A DNA stretch of 64,000 nt. Origin: Chytridium lagenaria (Eukaryota > Chytridiomycota > Chytridiomycetes > Chytridiales > Chytridiaceae). Below, in pieces: positions 23,456 to 35,520 of the stretch. The stretch is taken from positions 62,001 through 126,000 of the forward strand of contig JAHLKC010000081.1 of NCBI GenBank assembly GCA_025449115.1, in the 5' to 3' direction. The stretch's first letter is position 1. Each line of letters begins with the position of its first letter. The notes under the pieces were generated by a model. It was given only the letters and a program-made list of their open reading frames with translations. It was not told the origin of the DNA and searched no databases. Made by a program: the position numbers and the translations under genes.

Positions 23456-26400
23456 TCAAGTATTCCACGTTTGACTACTACCAGCCCCCGCCTCCCCTTC
23501 ACCCACCCCTTCGCGTTCCCTTGTCTCCTCTTCACTTCCCCCAAGGGCACCACCCAATCCCTCTTTATTACTCGTCTGAACTTCAAATCCGCTAACCCCT
23601 ATTTCACCCAAAGACCCACCACACTTTGTCCTCCTCACATGGCGAGATAGCCCGTCCCTCCTCGAGAACTTGACCCCACACCCAGCACAGGCAAACATCT
23701 TGAACGGCAAATGCGTTAACTCATGTCTCTCCAAATCCTGTCTTCGAAACAATACCATCGTACATCCTTCAACAGGACACGGGTATTCTCTCCGTTTTTT
23801 ATGCTGTCGCCAATGCGAACGAAGCTTTTGACGGTTAGGAAAGAGACGCGTGCATCCTTCATAGGGACATGGGACGGAGAGTTCCGTTGAGGAAGTGGCG
23901 AGGTGAGGCGTGCTGCGTCGCGATGTGAGTGGAGGAGTGTGAATGGATATGGAGGAGGCGGCGGTAGGGTCGTGACGGATGGAAGAAGAAGATGCGGCAA
24001 AAGTGACAGTGGACGCTGATGCGGCGAATGTAACATTAGAGGTGGATGAGGACGATGAGGATGTGGATGTGGACAGCATAGGATCAATAATATGCGGAAC
24101 ATTAGGGAATGACGCTGTGGAATTTGCAGAGACCAGCGACGTAGATGCAACGCGTTTGGGTTGAGGCTCAAGAGTGTGAATGGTATGCGCCCTCTTCACT
24201 GATGAACTATGGAGAATTTGGGAAGCTGACATGGACGAAGAATATGACGGGTTGAATGAAGATGACGCCGCCATCGTCTCTTGTGTGTCCGCACGATCCA
24301 GATTTCCTGTGCGCGACATCTGCTCACTGAAAGAAGGGATATAAGGCTCCTCAGATTCTGTGCGTAGAAGATTAGGGCTGGGTTCAGCAATGGATGAAGT
24401 TGTTGTTGGAGTCCCTGCTGTTGTAGAAAAATCATCTTGAGCATCAAGATCACCTCCTGTTGCTCTGTGCAGCCCAGGAAACGGCGGTGGTGGTCCCGAT
24501 CTCGACACATCTGAGAAAGAAGATGCCGGGTGATTGTATGGATCGAAGTGCCTCATGACAGGGTATGGATTTGGGTATCGAAAGAAGGGCTCCATGCTAC
24601 CTCCACCATACGGCGCTGGAGGCGCAGCTTGTGGAAGTGGTGCATCGTATTGACGAGGAAACGAATAGTTGTAAGGGCTCGTGCTGTCGTAGCCACCTTC
24701 CATGCCTGGATGGCGTCCCGGTGGAAACGGTGGCGGTAGACCCCTCCTCGCTGGCATAGGTGCGGCAGATGGCCAAGATTCCAACCTTGATCCCATTCCA
24801 TCCAAACTCCATGAATGAAACATCCGATTAAGGGCGGCGGTGGTCACATTTGGGGACATCACTTGATGAGGCTGGTGCTGATGATACTGGTGCATGTAAG
24901 GGGGGAACGGAGGAGTCCCCCCACCCGCATCACCACCACGTACTAGGTCACCAGTCGAGAACCTAGCGGAAGGGGGTGATCCCACGGCCGGAAAACCTCC
25001 TCCTCCTCCAAGGAAAGGTCCGCGAAGATCACCAGTGGACCCTCTGGACCCTCCAACATCGGAGTCTAAAGGCCCCGCCTCCCAAGACCGTTGGTAAAAC
25101 GATGGATGGTATGGGTCAGGCGCAAAGGAAACCGTCGATCTGGGGTCAGGAAGGCGAGGTCTCAAATGGGGATCTTCGTGGATGGCGCCATCACTGGCCT
25201 CGCCATGGCGACGAGGTTGACCTAATCGGGTAAAGGCTGGGTGTTGTGGAAAATAGGTTGATCCCTGAGGTGGTTGGTGACGGTAGTCCCCCATGGTGAC
25301 TGAGAGAGATCTTTGCAGCGTGGAGGCGGTGAAAGAGCTTCTGATCTTTCCGGGTTCAATCCAGGGCGGAACTGATCAGACCCTACTGGCCGAAGTTGCT
25401 CAGATCCAGTAGGAGTTGCCAGCAACCATTCGAGGAAGGAAGCCTCGTCAAGTTGGTGCGGAAGTTGTGTGAGATAAGAGTCCGGCTGCGGGGGGATAGT
25501 GGTGACTCTGCTGCTGCTGCTGTTGTTGCTGCTGAGGATGCAGATCTGGGTTTGGGCTGGGTTGAGCGGGAGGCTCTGTGATTCGGCCAACATTGACCGA
25601 GTCCGTTGCGTGACCAATAATTGAACTTGATAAAAAGCTGGCGGTTGTATTGCGTCCAATCGACGGAAAATCCTTGGGCTGGTGAGTGCTGGTGCTGGAA
25701 GCGGCGTTGGAGCGGGAGCTGAGATGAGGAGGAGGAGGAGGATGATGATGATGATGATGATGAATGATGACGATGGGACCGAAGCTGAACTGTGGTTTGG
25801 ACGGATGGCATGTGCGTCGGGCATCCAAAAACGCAGAGATGCCCGTCTGTTCAATTCCAACCCGCCAACCTATTGAAGAAGGATTGAAAGGAATGATAGA
25901 GTCGGTTCCTCGGCGAACTTCATTGAATCCGGTGCTGGTGAGACCAAAGTCTTCAGGGATGACGATTGGATTAATGGAGTGCCAGGCGAAGGTGCAGGGA
26001 ACTCCTCCAAAGATCCCACATAGGCCGGTGCGGAATGATGAAGACGACTTTCTCGTCCAGGGTGCATGCAGCTGCTCATTTATGGCGACTTCGAGCCTTT
26101 CTGTCGCGTTTGTATTTAAACCAGAGGAAGACTGCAGGGTTGAAGATGTGCTGTCGTCTAGAGCAACACGGATGGACGCAGAGCTCAATGAATAAGCCCT
26201 CCTCTCCCTTCCACCTTCCATCTCAAAACTTCCCAAACGATTCATGTGGCTAGAGTTCATGGAACTAACTCGCTCATCTGCGAGGATCCTTTGGGCTGAA
26301 GCCGTTTCGGTGTTGCTCGCACCTAACCCTTTGGTGATCTGGATTGTCGCTGTAAGTGTACCAATCGCCTCCATTTGACCATCATATCCAAGGAATGTAT

Positions 26401-26548
26401 GCGATACCTCGTTATCGGTGGAGTCTTCCTCCAATATAGCCAACCGTCCAAATGACTTGGCTCCTCGTGTATGTCGCTCAGTGCTCACATCATCGTCACT
26501 GCATTCCACGGACGACGTCCCCCTCTTGGGCCTGCTCCCATCATCCAT
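23456..26548 (-). CDS. Large three-zinc-finger transcription factor with polyQ/polyH
   Basis: The C-terminal 612 residues are one open frame (from 25294). Upstream, coding continues in two other frames up to an ATG at 26548 (MDDGSRPKRGTSSVE), so a protein of about 1,000 residues with two indels (near 25300 and 25480) is likely. Order: Ser-rich N-terminus, poly-His run (about 25740-25765), polyQ (about 25505-25535), an acidic/hydrophobic segment DEASFLEWLLATPTG that could be an activation motif, a Pro/Tyr-rich middle, then fingers CPYEGCTRLFPNRQKLRSHW, CPVEGCTMVLFRRQDLERH and CAGCGVKFSRRDGLSRH with a terminal Cys. Finger order and the CCHC third finger match the tandem pair upstream, but finger 2 here has normal Cys spacing. 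It is convergent with copy 2. Confidence 0.85.
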
Positions 26549-28278
26549 CAATCTCTCCAGGCTCTATTCTGCCAGCCTCTCCAAGACCCAACTCGAAGAA
26601 AAAGGAATTCACAAATGCTTTCGTTGTGTCCCAGCTCAAGAACAACCCTTCGTTTTCCCTCTTAAGCATGAAAATGCGTTCGTCTGAATGCGTTGTCTAC
26701 TTCCATTCGCCCACCACCAACCAACAACCAAACCGCAACCAAACCGCCCCCGAGCAAGTGTTAAATTTTAAAACCTTTTTTGGCGTGTTTCTCGTTTCTT
26801 ATTGCCGTCGTTTCGATGTGTTGACAGAAGCCTTTTTCAACGCTGGGGCGGACTTTAACACTTCATGCCTCTCGAATTCTAAGTTGGTGAAGGGATGAAG
26901 GGTCGGAGATATGGTAAGTCATCTCATTGCAATATGGATCTTGAGGTGAAGGTAAAGGAAGATCGGACAATAAAGAAGTTTAGCTGTTTAAAGATGCTTT
27001 CGCCGACCCAAACCAGGTGAAAAATAGCGTTGGATCACAACTTCCATAAAATGGTATGGAGGGAAAGGGAGAGCATCAGAGGACTAGCAAGCTGGCGTAT
27101 ATTTTACAAGAACTGAACATGCGGACAAGAACCAATTACCTGCGGAATGTATGTGTACGAAATTCAATGTGGACGTACACTCAAGTGCAGTTGTTTCAAA
27201 TCCGTCAACAGAGTAACGGCACTCGACTAGAAAGAAGCAGGCAATTAGGCGGTAAGCGTTCTGGTGTTTTTCTTTCATTTTGCCCAAGCCCTGGTGCTCC
27301 TCCCCAAAATTTTCCATTCTAATTCCTTAATTTTGGTTTGAGGGATCAAGCAAATTCCCTGAAAATATGCAGAGAAGTACTCGATCACCTTCATAACCCA
27401 ATTTCTCACAGGCTCCTCAACTTTATGAAACTTGGAAACTGTGCTCAGACAGCTGAAAGACGTGTTGTCTAAACAAACGCGTGATAGAACGAGATACCGC
27501 ATTGAGGAGGTCCGTCCAACTTAGATTTACTGAATCATGGTCGATGTGAAATCTATAAGCGCGATAGCACAGAGACGGGCGAAGTCTCGTTCACAGTCAA
27601 ATGATAAATACTTGAGCTGTTCTATCAAATGAATAAGTATCCGGATCAGTGGCTTCAACACTCGCCTTAAGAAAAATTCAGCCCAAAGATTAAAAATAAA
27701 GAAAAAGAAAAAAATCAAAATAAAAAATAGATGGGACAATATTAGCTAGCACCCGTCGGGATTCCTCCTAAATTGTTCCGTCCCGCCGGTTGACGTCTAA
27801 AAAAAAAAAAAAGCCTTTTCTTTTGTTATCTTTTCTTCTTCTCACTGGAATAAGAAGAAATACCGATCCTAAGAATTGAGGTAATTGATCTAAGCCAACA
27901 CATGCTATCCACACTATATAAATACTACATGTATTTATTAATTTATTTATTTGATCGTGTTCAACTTCGTGTGTTAATGTTTTCTGGTGTGGAAAGATAC
28001 ATCATCGCACCTTCTTCATCAACATATTTTCAAAAGTGTTAAAGTTAAAACAGAAAAGGATAATAAATTATTCCTTATCATCCGTTTTAGATCCGTTTCA
28101 AATTACCTGGTTGTAAATAAACAAGAATTGATAACGGCTTTCCATAATAATATGGCGCATATTACAACGACAGAACTAGACACCAAATCCCTCAAAAACA
28201 GGCAAAAAGCGCCAAATCCTAATAAACTTTATATAAACGCAAAAACCAAACAACATCCGATAAGCGCCCTCTATCTCC
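26549..28278. other. Long intergenic region
   Basis: This is promoter sequence for the minus-strand zinc-finger gene, followed by about 1.2 kb with only short unsupported frames. A TATAAATAC motif at about 27918 and downstream ATTTATT/GTTAATG stretches weakly resemble the repeats at 10.5 and 18.0 kb. The last 250 bases are the 3' flank of POB3. Confidence 0.4.
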
Positions 28279-30870
28279 TTACTCATCATCCGAGTCCACA
28301 AACTCACTGCTTTTTACCTTCTCCTTAGAAGGCGACCCCTCCTTCTCCTTCTTCCTACTCGCCGCTGTCTTGGGTTTGGCCTCCCCATCCTCCTTCTTTA
28401 CCTTCTTTTTCGCAGGGCCGTCATCATCCCCAGCCGGCTTCTTCTTCTTTGATGAGACAGATTTATCATCCTTTTCTTTCTTAACGGCTGCTGGCTTCTT
28501 CTCCTTCTTCTCATCTTTGGGCTTGGCAGCTGCTTTGCCCTTGCCCTTCTTGGATTTATCTGTTTATTTGTAATAAGAATTCAATATGGTGTTCAAATTG
28601 CAGAAGCCAATGACGTACCATCTTCTTCATCAGAATCCGCATCGGAGTCTGATTTGGCATCAGAATCAAACTCAAGATCCGGATCACTATCGTCACTGCT
28701 CTTGTCAACGTAATCCTCGTCCTCTGCAAGTAAGGAACAAAGGTAAAAAACAACATTATTTAAGCACAATTACAACGAAACGATTTGGAATGACAGAGAA
28801 AAAAGACTTCAAATGCTGTATGCTAAACACTCAAAGAGGAAAAGACGAAATGAACTTGAAACAGTTACTTACACTTTCATCCTCATCTTCATCTCCAATT
28901 CCCCAATATTCTGAATAATAGTCCTCTTTCTCTCCGATCCTCTCGTCGGAAGCATCATCATCGTCATGTCATCCTCTGCATAGTTTGGTGCACCATCCCC
29001 AATATCTGTCGTCACCTTCAACTTCTTGGCCCGACAATAAGCATCCAAATTCTCATACTCCTCCTTTACATAAAGACAGAGCATTAGACAACTTAGAAGA
29101 GGAAGTTATCATATGTTTACCTAGGTATACTGCTATAAGTGAACTCAGTAGCCTGCGTCGCAATCCTCATCTCAAACGTCTTTGTCGAACTCGACGCCGA
29201 CGCATTGACTCTCCCAACGTCACCAAAGTGACATCAGCGTGCGAAATCAAAGTCGTGGGCTTGGGTAATGAGATAAACGATTTTCAAGCGGGAACAAGAA
29301 CGCCTCGTTGGCTTTAAGAGAACATTTAACCCGGCAAGGCTCTGCGCGCTTTGGAAGGAACCAGAAGGAACAATAACCTTGATGTTGGTAAGTGCTTTAA
29401 ACACCTCGCTCAACACGGAGAAACGGGTCCATCGTATTCTTTCTTAAGCGGCTTCGTATTGCTTTTCAAGCGTTTCCCTATAGAAGAATTAAGTACTCAT
29501 GCATATATTGCACCAAGATAAGAAACACTTTACAAGGCGTAAAACAATTCAAAAGTGTAGAAAATCGGAAAGCACTCACTCATCCAACTTGACCGTTGCC
29601 TCAACATCATCGTCCTATCAAACTGGAATACCAAGAACGGGTATCGCGTCTGTCCTTGCCGCAAAGGAGGATTCAGCTCAAATCACAAAGTTATATGCAA
29701 GTCGTCAGGCTTCGGCAAGCAGAATAACCGTTTAATTGAGCTGTACAAAATACGGTAATCGTGAGACTTGCCGGAAGACGGAAAAACGTAGCATAAAGGT
29801 CCACCTCGAATCGACCACTAGAAGTCACCAAATTGACGCATTAAATTCACAGATAAGCTAGGCATCAATATAACAGCTAATTGAGAGAAATTGACGTACC
29901 GAGGTGTAAGACACAGCAGATCGGCAAACCCAACAATAGAGTCTCCTTGGACACGCTAACATCAGCCCTGTTCTTCACCGTCTCACAGAATATCGACGCC
30001 CGCCGTAATTGCTCCCCATCATCTCCCAACACCAACTCCTCATCCTCCTCCTGAATCTCTCCCTCCTCCCTACTCTTCCCATTCGCCGTCGATGTCACCA
30101 AGGCCGAATCCCTATCTCTCAGCAGTTTCTTCCCATCCACCGCCTCGTCCACCTGCGACGCCGTCACCATTCCCGGAATATAAAATTGTATCTCCACAAG
30201 CATGTCTTCCTTAACCCTTTGTGGTTTCGACCCAGGTTCACGTGCTGGAATCGGGTTGACGAGCTCAAGAGAGACTCGTGCTTCCCGAAAGGGTTGCTCC
30301 TGCAACGTCGGCGAGGGAATTTCGAAAGCAGGCTTGTTGGTACGTTGAAGATCATGTGGTTGCCTTGGAATTCAGCTTTTCCCCAGTTGTAGCCGCGGTA
30401 AGAGAGATCTTTTGAGTCGAGTGTGATTCCGTAGACGCTTTTGGTGTGTGCTGCAATGAGGTCGTGGGCCTGGATGTTTTCAAACAAGACGATTAAATTA
30501 AAAACAGCGTCAGTATTGGGAGAGACATTAAACATAATAATGGCATTTGATGAGGAACAGGGAAAGTAGAGGAGAAAGGTCCTTACGTCTCTTTGAAATC
30601 CATCAAACTTATGCACGACACCATCTGAGCTCAAACTTTAGCTCGAAATCCCTGGCGCATCTCAACCATGTGATCTTCTGACCTCATTCGCGGGTATAGT
30701 CAAGAGGTTCTTGGTCCCAGCCTCCTGAAATCCGATACCTGGAGTCCATCTTGAGCTTCCAAGGCTCTGAAAGTGAAGGAAAACGCGGGGAAAAGAAACA
30801 GAGTGTGCGTTAGACCAGTATATTTCTTCTGCGTTAAATTTGGGGTCCCTGATAATCATCGGCCTTGATC
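28279..30870 (-). CDS. POB3: FACT complex subunit Pob3/SSRP1 (no HMG box)
   Basis: Many small exons and several frame breaks, but the family can be followed end to end: KLKM...[20 protein letters not shown] and [11 protein letters not shown] (N-terminal dimerisation domain), [55 protein letters not shown] sequence continuing to [16 protein letters not shown] and [20 protein letters not shown] (tandem PH region), [32 protein letters not shown], then a long acidic stretch and a Lys-rich tail ending [11 protein letters not shown]. There is no HMG box after the acidic region, as in yeast Pob3, where Nhp6 supplies it. FACT reorganises nucleosomes in transcription and replication. An intron of about 60 bases separates the acidic and Lys-rich blocks (about 28559-28618). 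The exact start codon is uncertain. Confidence 0.93.
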
Positions 30871-31620
30871 CTTTGGCTTACGGCACACACTCATGCCATC
30901 TCAGTTTGATTGTAAAAGCTTCCAGTCAAGCATCTCCATGCAATCGAATAAAAGCCACTTAACCTCTTTCCTACCCGAGCCCCGTCCACCAAAAGATCGC
31001 AAGCTCCTCCTCAATTACCTGTGGTCCATTCTTCCCACCAAGTAAATGTTGTCAAAGGCCTGCCCCGAGATTCCACCTCCACTCGACGTCATCTCGAGGT
31101 CGAGGTAGAAGAAGAGTCACCACCCAGCATCTTTGAAGTTCCAGTCTTGCTCATTCAGTTGAAGGGATATTAAGCTCTCGACCCCACTTCAAACAAGCAC
31201 TTATTCGACAAGAGAAGAAAATGAAAATTTGTGGTTCTGTATGGTTTGATTGTCCAGGACCGCGGACAAGAAACGAAAGTTGTTTCCTTGACCTTTCTCC
31301 TTGCGTAGCGAGACGTGTATAGACGTTGATACCAGACAATGGCAGCTTGATAAGTGGTCTGTCACTGTGGTGGGTGTTAAAGGTGGGAGGTTTTTTGTTT
31401 TTCTGCAAAATATAAAAAAAGGCTTTTCTAGTCTTCATCCTTGGATATGAGGCTGCGTGTACATCCGAATATACTTCCTTCCTGGAGCTGGATCTCTTGC
31501 GCCTGACGCGGCGATTATCTGACCAGTGAAATGGTATCAACAAACGGAATAAAACAACAACCGATGTTGATTCTGTAAGAGGTCAATCCGCATCCCAAAA
31601 AATTGATTATTGTTGGAGAT
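30871..31620. other. Divergent intergenic region
   Basis: This lies between POB3 (-) and the asparaginase gene (+). It contains a 93-base direct copy of the asparaginase 3' end, listed separately. No other gene is supported. Confidence 0.5.
31478..31570 (+). repeat. Duplicated fragment of asparaginase 3' coding region
   Basis: About 93 bases, from CTTCCTGGAGCTGGATCTC to AACAACCGATGTTG, match 32725-32819 inside the asparaginase gene. The only differences seen are a C/T change (GGCATC versus GGTATC) and two single-base gaps (GCGGCCGATT versus GCGGCGATT; GATTGTTG versus GATGTTG). The copy is in the same orientation, about 1.25 kb upstream. Confidence 0.9.
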
Positions 31621-32990
31621 GCATCATTTGACCGTGCTCGCTCTTGGAGCTACTCTTTTTCAAGCCTATGACAAGGGATCGGGATCCATGAAGATCATGT
31701 ATCTCCCACATCCCTCCTCTCAACCATCAAGAGCAGCATCCTGATCTCCTACCCCCAACCATGACCTCCCATTTGATCGATGTGGCTCCAGTTTCCGCAC
31801 AGGGGCAAACCTTACCTCGAAAAAGTCTTTCGCATAAAAAAGTACATACAAGACGAAGTCGCTCGCGTTCCATCTCTCTTCTCATCCTCCCAACATCCAC
31901 AGCAAAGCATGCAAACGGCATCGGCATCCTCATTATTGCAGGAACAGATACACTCGATGAGCTTGCTTTCCTTCTCGACCTTATCATGGACCCCATTGGT
32001 CGCCCAGCTATCGCCATCACCGGCTCAATGAAACCTTCTGACATAATCGGGTTTGATGGTCCGTCTAATGTCATGACGCCCTCCGAGTCCTCCATGCCAT
32101 CGCAAGGGCCCAACGGCGCATCTGTCACAATGCCATCAGCAACGCTTACTCCCCCATTCTTCTCGTCATGAATGGCGAAGCTCATCAGCATGGAAGTGTG
32201 TAAGATGGATGCACGGGCTGTCAATGCGTTCCGTTCTGTGGCTCATGGTTTTGAGGTTGGGGCGTGTGGACGCGTTGATAGGGGGTTCGTGAGGTGGTTG
32301 AGGTTTGGGAGGGAATGGTTTGGGGGACACTCTTACATAGCCGCTGCTACTGATGAAATGCGCAGATCAAGGCAGCTCACCAAACTGGCTTTGGATGAAG
32401 GACAAGGTAAAGATGGAATGATAATATCGACGGCGTTTGCTCGTCTCGTACTGTCGGATTTTAAGCGTACCAAGGTTCTGATTATGACCCTTGGTATGAG
32501 CATGTCGCTGGAAGTTAACCCCAGTGCCCTCACCCGCCTGTGAAGTTTGGAGGACGGCATATTGGAGGAGATGCGCCTACGGCCAGCAGCCTTGTTGCAG
32601 CATTGAAGTTCTTGACGGCAGCACATCCCCGAAAAGACACTTTTGAGGAAAGTGTCCCATTGATCGACCCCACCCATCAGATCCCTCGTGCGTGCTAGAG
32701 GCGGTGGATGGGGTCATTTTTGCACTTCCTGGAGCTGGATCTCTTGCGCCTGACGCGGCCGATTATCTGACCAGTGAAATGGCATCAACAAACGGAATAA
32801 AACAACAACCGATTGTTGTAACGACACGGTGTGCATTTGGCCCTAACAGTGACGATGATTTTTACCGAGGAAGCGTTGGGTCGTATGAGAGAAGGGATTT
32901 GAGGTCTCTTCGTTTGATGGACTGTCAGCAGTCAAGGCACGTCTTGTGCTTGTACTGAGGATGGCAGTTGAGGACACCCCATCATTACTA
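31621..32990 (+). CDS. L-asparaginase (type II-like)
   Basis: The N-terminal nucleophile region reads LTVLALGATLFQAYDKGSGS (start at 31621). The second catalytic motif is GILIIAGTDTLDELAFLLDL with the GTDT and acidic residues. Next come AIAITGSMKPSDIIGFDGPSN, VMNGEAHQHGSV, DARAVNAFRSVAHG and, near the C-terminus, VDGVIFALPGAGSLAPDAAD with VVTTRCAFGP. Order and spacing fit bacterial-type asparaginases, which hydrolyse asparagine to aspartate and ammonia. Frame breaks near 31740, 32085, 32170, 32510 and 32690 interrupt the gene; introns could explain some. No clear signal peptide is seen, so the location is undecided. The upstream 93-base duplicate suggests a past tandem duplication of at least the 3' end. 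Confidence 0.85.
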
Positions 32991-33393
32991 CTTTCATCAG
33001 AATCTTAACCTCCTCCATAGCAACAGCGCTAGGCACCAATGCATTATCGTCATCAACTGCTGCTATTGCTACACCTGCTACAGCAGAAGCTTTTAATCAC
33101 AACGGCGTGGAGTCTAATCATTCCACAATCCCACGCCGATTTGACGGTATCGCTAAGGCCAAATGTAGAGTAAATAAAAGACAGACGGCTTGATACTTTA
33201 GCATGCATGGGATCGGGGTCAAAAAAAAAAAAGTTGTACTTATTAATAATTTTCAAAAAACCCTCTTTGGGTTCTGGCTCTTGCTGGTCGTTTGATGCTG
33301 TCGAAGTACGCTGCGTCGAATACTAAGCTTGCTAATAGAAGATACTAGAATCGAGATCAAAACTTATACAACTATAATAAAGATGTTACTCTC
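32991..33393. other. Intergenic
   Basis: 3' flank of the asparaginase gene, with a run of 11 A at about 33222. No gene is supported. Confidence 0.4.
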
Positions 33394-33963
33394 ATGCAAG
33401 GAAGGATCAATAGCAACGGTCTACCCGTGCATTCCACTGCTCCATCGTATTATTCATCATCATCGTCACCATTACAACAGCAACACCATTCTTACGCAAA
33501 AAGCAATTCAATAATATACATTCGGCCTCTGTCCTCAAATCCATCCATACCTCTTCATCCTCACCTCCCCAAAGGCCCAGCACCATCAATAACCTCGGAA
33601 ACGTCAAAGACACCAGTAACAAGAAAAGCCCTCCCAGCACTCACCATTTCTCCTCCATCCAACTGCCCTACCACTCCCTCTCTATCTCCATTAACTCCAC
33701 ACTATCCCACTCATCCCTCCCGTCGACTCCCGCAACATCCCCAAACACACTCTGGTCTGCAAAGTATTTTCAGGATCTTGCACAAAACAGGATGCTGGGC
33801 TACAGAGAAAGCACAGGCTTCGCAAACAGATATTCGTAAGGCGCTGCAACATAAAAGGGAGCAGAGATGGTTGCGGAAAGGATTTATTGTGATCCCGTTC
33901 TCACCAGTTGTCTCCAAATCGTACTCGCATCTCTTGGAAAAAGTTTGTTTCAATATCCTTTAA
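33394..33963 (+). CDS. Unrecognised Ser/Pro-rich coding region
   Basis: The open frame begins QGRINSNGLPVHSTAPSYY and is Ser/Pro/Thr-rich. In the last third the more protein-like reading switches frame (TLWSAKYFQDLAQNRMLGY), then switches back to KALQHKREQRWLRKG. This suggests one gene with indels near 33740 and 33835. No known domain is seen. It may be a small disordered regulator or an artefact of C/T-rich sequence. Confidence 0.3.
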   Translation: MQGRINSNGLPVHSTAPSYYSSSSSPLQQQHHSYAKSNSIIYIRPLSSNPSIPLHPHLPKGPAPSITSETSKTPVTRKALPALTISPPSNCPTTPSLSPLTPHYPTHPSRRLPQHPQTHSGLQSIFRILHKTGCWATEKAQASQTDIRKALQHKREQRWLRKGFIVIPFSPVVSKSYSHLLEKVCFNIL

Positions 33964-34189
33964 CTTCCTATTTGTTTTAGTAAATCGCGTTCTCAATTTC
34001 CATTTCCTTTCATATGGATTTCAATCCTTTTTTTATTTTTTTTGGTTTATGCACGTTTTAACAGGCAACTATATTCATCATTTTTGCTATCATTTTGCGT
34101 TGCCTTGCCTACAATTCTTTTTTTCCCCCCCTTTACGTCGTTACGTGCACAAATCATTTCCTACATTTAATTCTCAATTAAAACAGGTT

Positions 34190-35186
34190 ATGCCATCCCG
34201 CTCCTGGTCGCTCTCCCCCCCCCTCCCCAAACCCCGCCCCTCTATCATAATTCCCCCCGGGCTCCGCTGGCTCCCAACGATACCACCGACGCCATTTCCA
34301 GCGCGTGAATCCCTCGCCACCCGGCCAACCCGGAGACTGGGCAGCCATTGTTACTCGATGACCCCGAGATTTCCACAGTCGCTGATGCGAACGCCATGTG
34401 AGGATTGGTTTATCATGCTTGGGGACGATTGTCGGAGTTGCCTGTGCCGTTGAGGGTAGATGAGGACAAGATTTGCGCTCCCGGCGGTTGTCGGGAGCGT
34501 GCGATGAGTCTATGAGTGAGGTGGGAAGGTGAAACGCCGAAAAGGGGGATCGTCGAGTACATCGACATATTTTCGACCGTACTTGTGCTTGGTTTAGAAA
34601 GGCGGCGTTGCTTGATAACAGGGAGGCTATGGTCGCTTTAGGCCGTCTACTTATTGCTCCGGAGATGACCCTGGACTAGGGATCACCTGGCTCATCAAAG
34701 GTAAACCCCTTTGCCCCTCGATTTTACCACATATGTATCAAACTAAACCGTTTTGTTTTCCTCTTTTACATATAGCTTGGGGTTGGTTCCCCAGCCCAGC
34801 CCCATTCTCCGAGACCTCAACCTACAATCCAGTATCCTACCCTCCTCGCTGTGCCCTGGCTCCACCTCCCGTCTCCGCCATCTGCCTCCCTCCCTGTTTC
34901 CTCGCCGAATGTTACGGTTGGGGTATCGGCATCCACACCGCGACCTCCCCAAAGTTTCCAATGGTATCGCGAAACCTACGAAGTCACGCGGGATCCGACG
35001 TTGCGCTTGTTCTCGCGGAAATGCTGGAATTTGGACGTGTGCCGAAACCTTATTACCTTTGGGGTGGGAGGAGGTGCCGGTTGTCGCGTTGGCGCCTACG
35101 AAGAGAGGTTTGTGGAGGAGTTGAGGAGAAGGGTTGATGGGAGGCGGATGTTGGGATTGTGGACGAGCGGAGAGGTTTGTGGATAA
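34190..35186 (+). CDS. Unrecognised gene with one visible intron, frame-broken
   Basis: Pro-rich coding-like sequence starts at about 34190 (MPSRSWSLSPPLPKPRPS). A well-formed intron, GTAAACCC...CATATAG, sits at about 34701-34776. Downstream reading frames alternate; the most protein-like stretch is FQWYRETYEVTRDPTLRLFS, followed by YEERFVEELRRRVDGRRMLG, ending at 35186. No family is recognised. Confidence 0.35.
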
Positions 35187-35520
35187 GATATGGCTTGGCA
35201 CTGTATAGACGGGCGCAGAAGGAGGGAATGCTGTGGCGGTGGAGAGGATTATGAGAATGATACCACCGTTAGATCAGATGTAGAATCAACCTGTTGACGT
35301 GAGGCGGATTTTCTCTCTTTTTTATTGCTTTTGGCGACACCAATTTTCGTTTCCTGCCTTTTTTTTATATATGCACTTCTAATACCTCACTTTCATCCCC
35401 ATTTTTATCTTATAAATTTTTTTGGGAAACCTCCTACAGTTAGAATGGCGAAATTTACCTAGTCAGTTTTTGCTGTACGGTTCGTCCGCCACGGAATAAA
35501 AATCCGTTACATTTCACGCG
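35187..35520. other. AT-rich flank before satellite
   Basis: Presumed 3' flank of the preceding gene, with T-rich runs. The satellite signal becomes detectable from about 35520 in diverged form. Confidence 0.5.

Noticed and set aside
27056..27740. Short frames on both strands in the 26.5-28.3 kb gap
   Set aside because: No start context, introns, domain or conserved composition; consistent with chance.
31151..31543. 130-residue minus-strand frame upstream of asparaginase
   Set aside because: It includes the antisense of the duplicated 93-base asparaginase scrap and has no recognisable domain.
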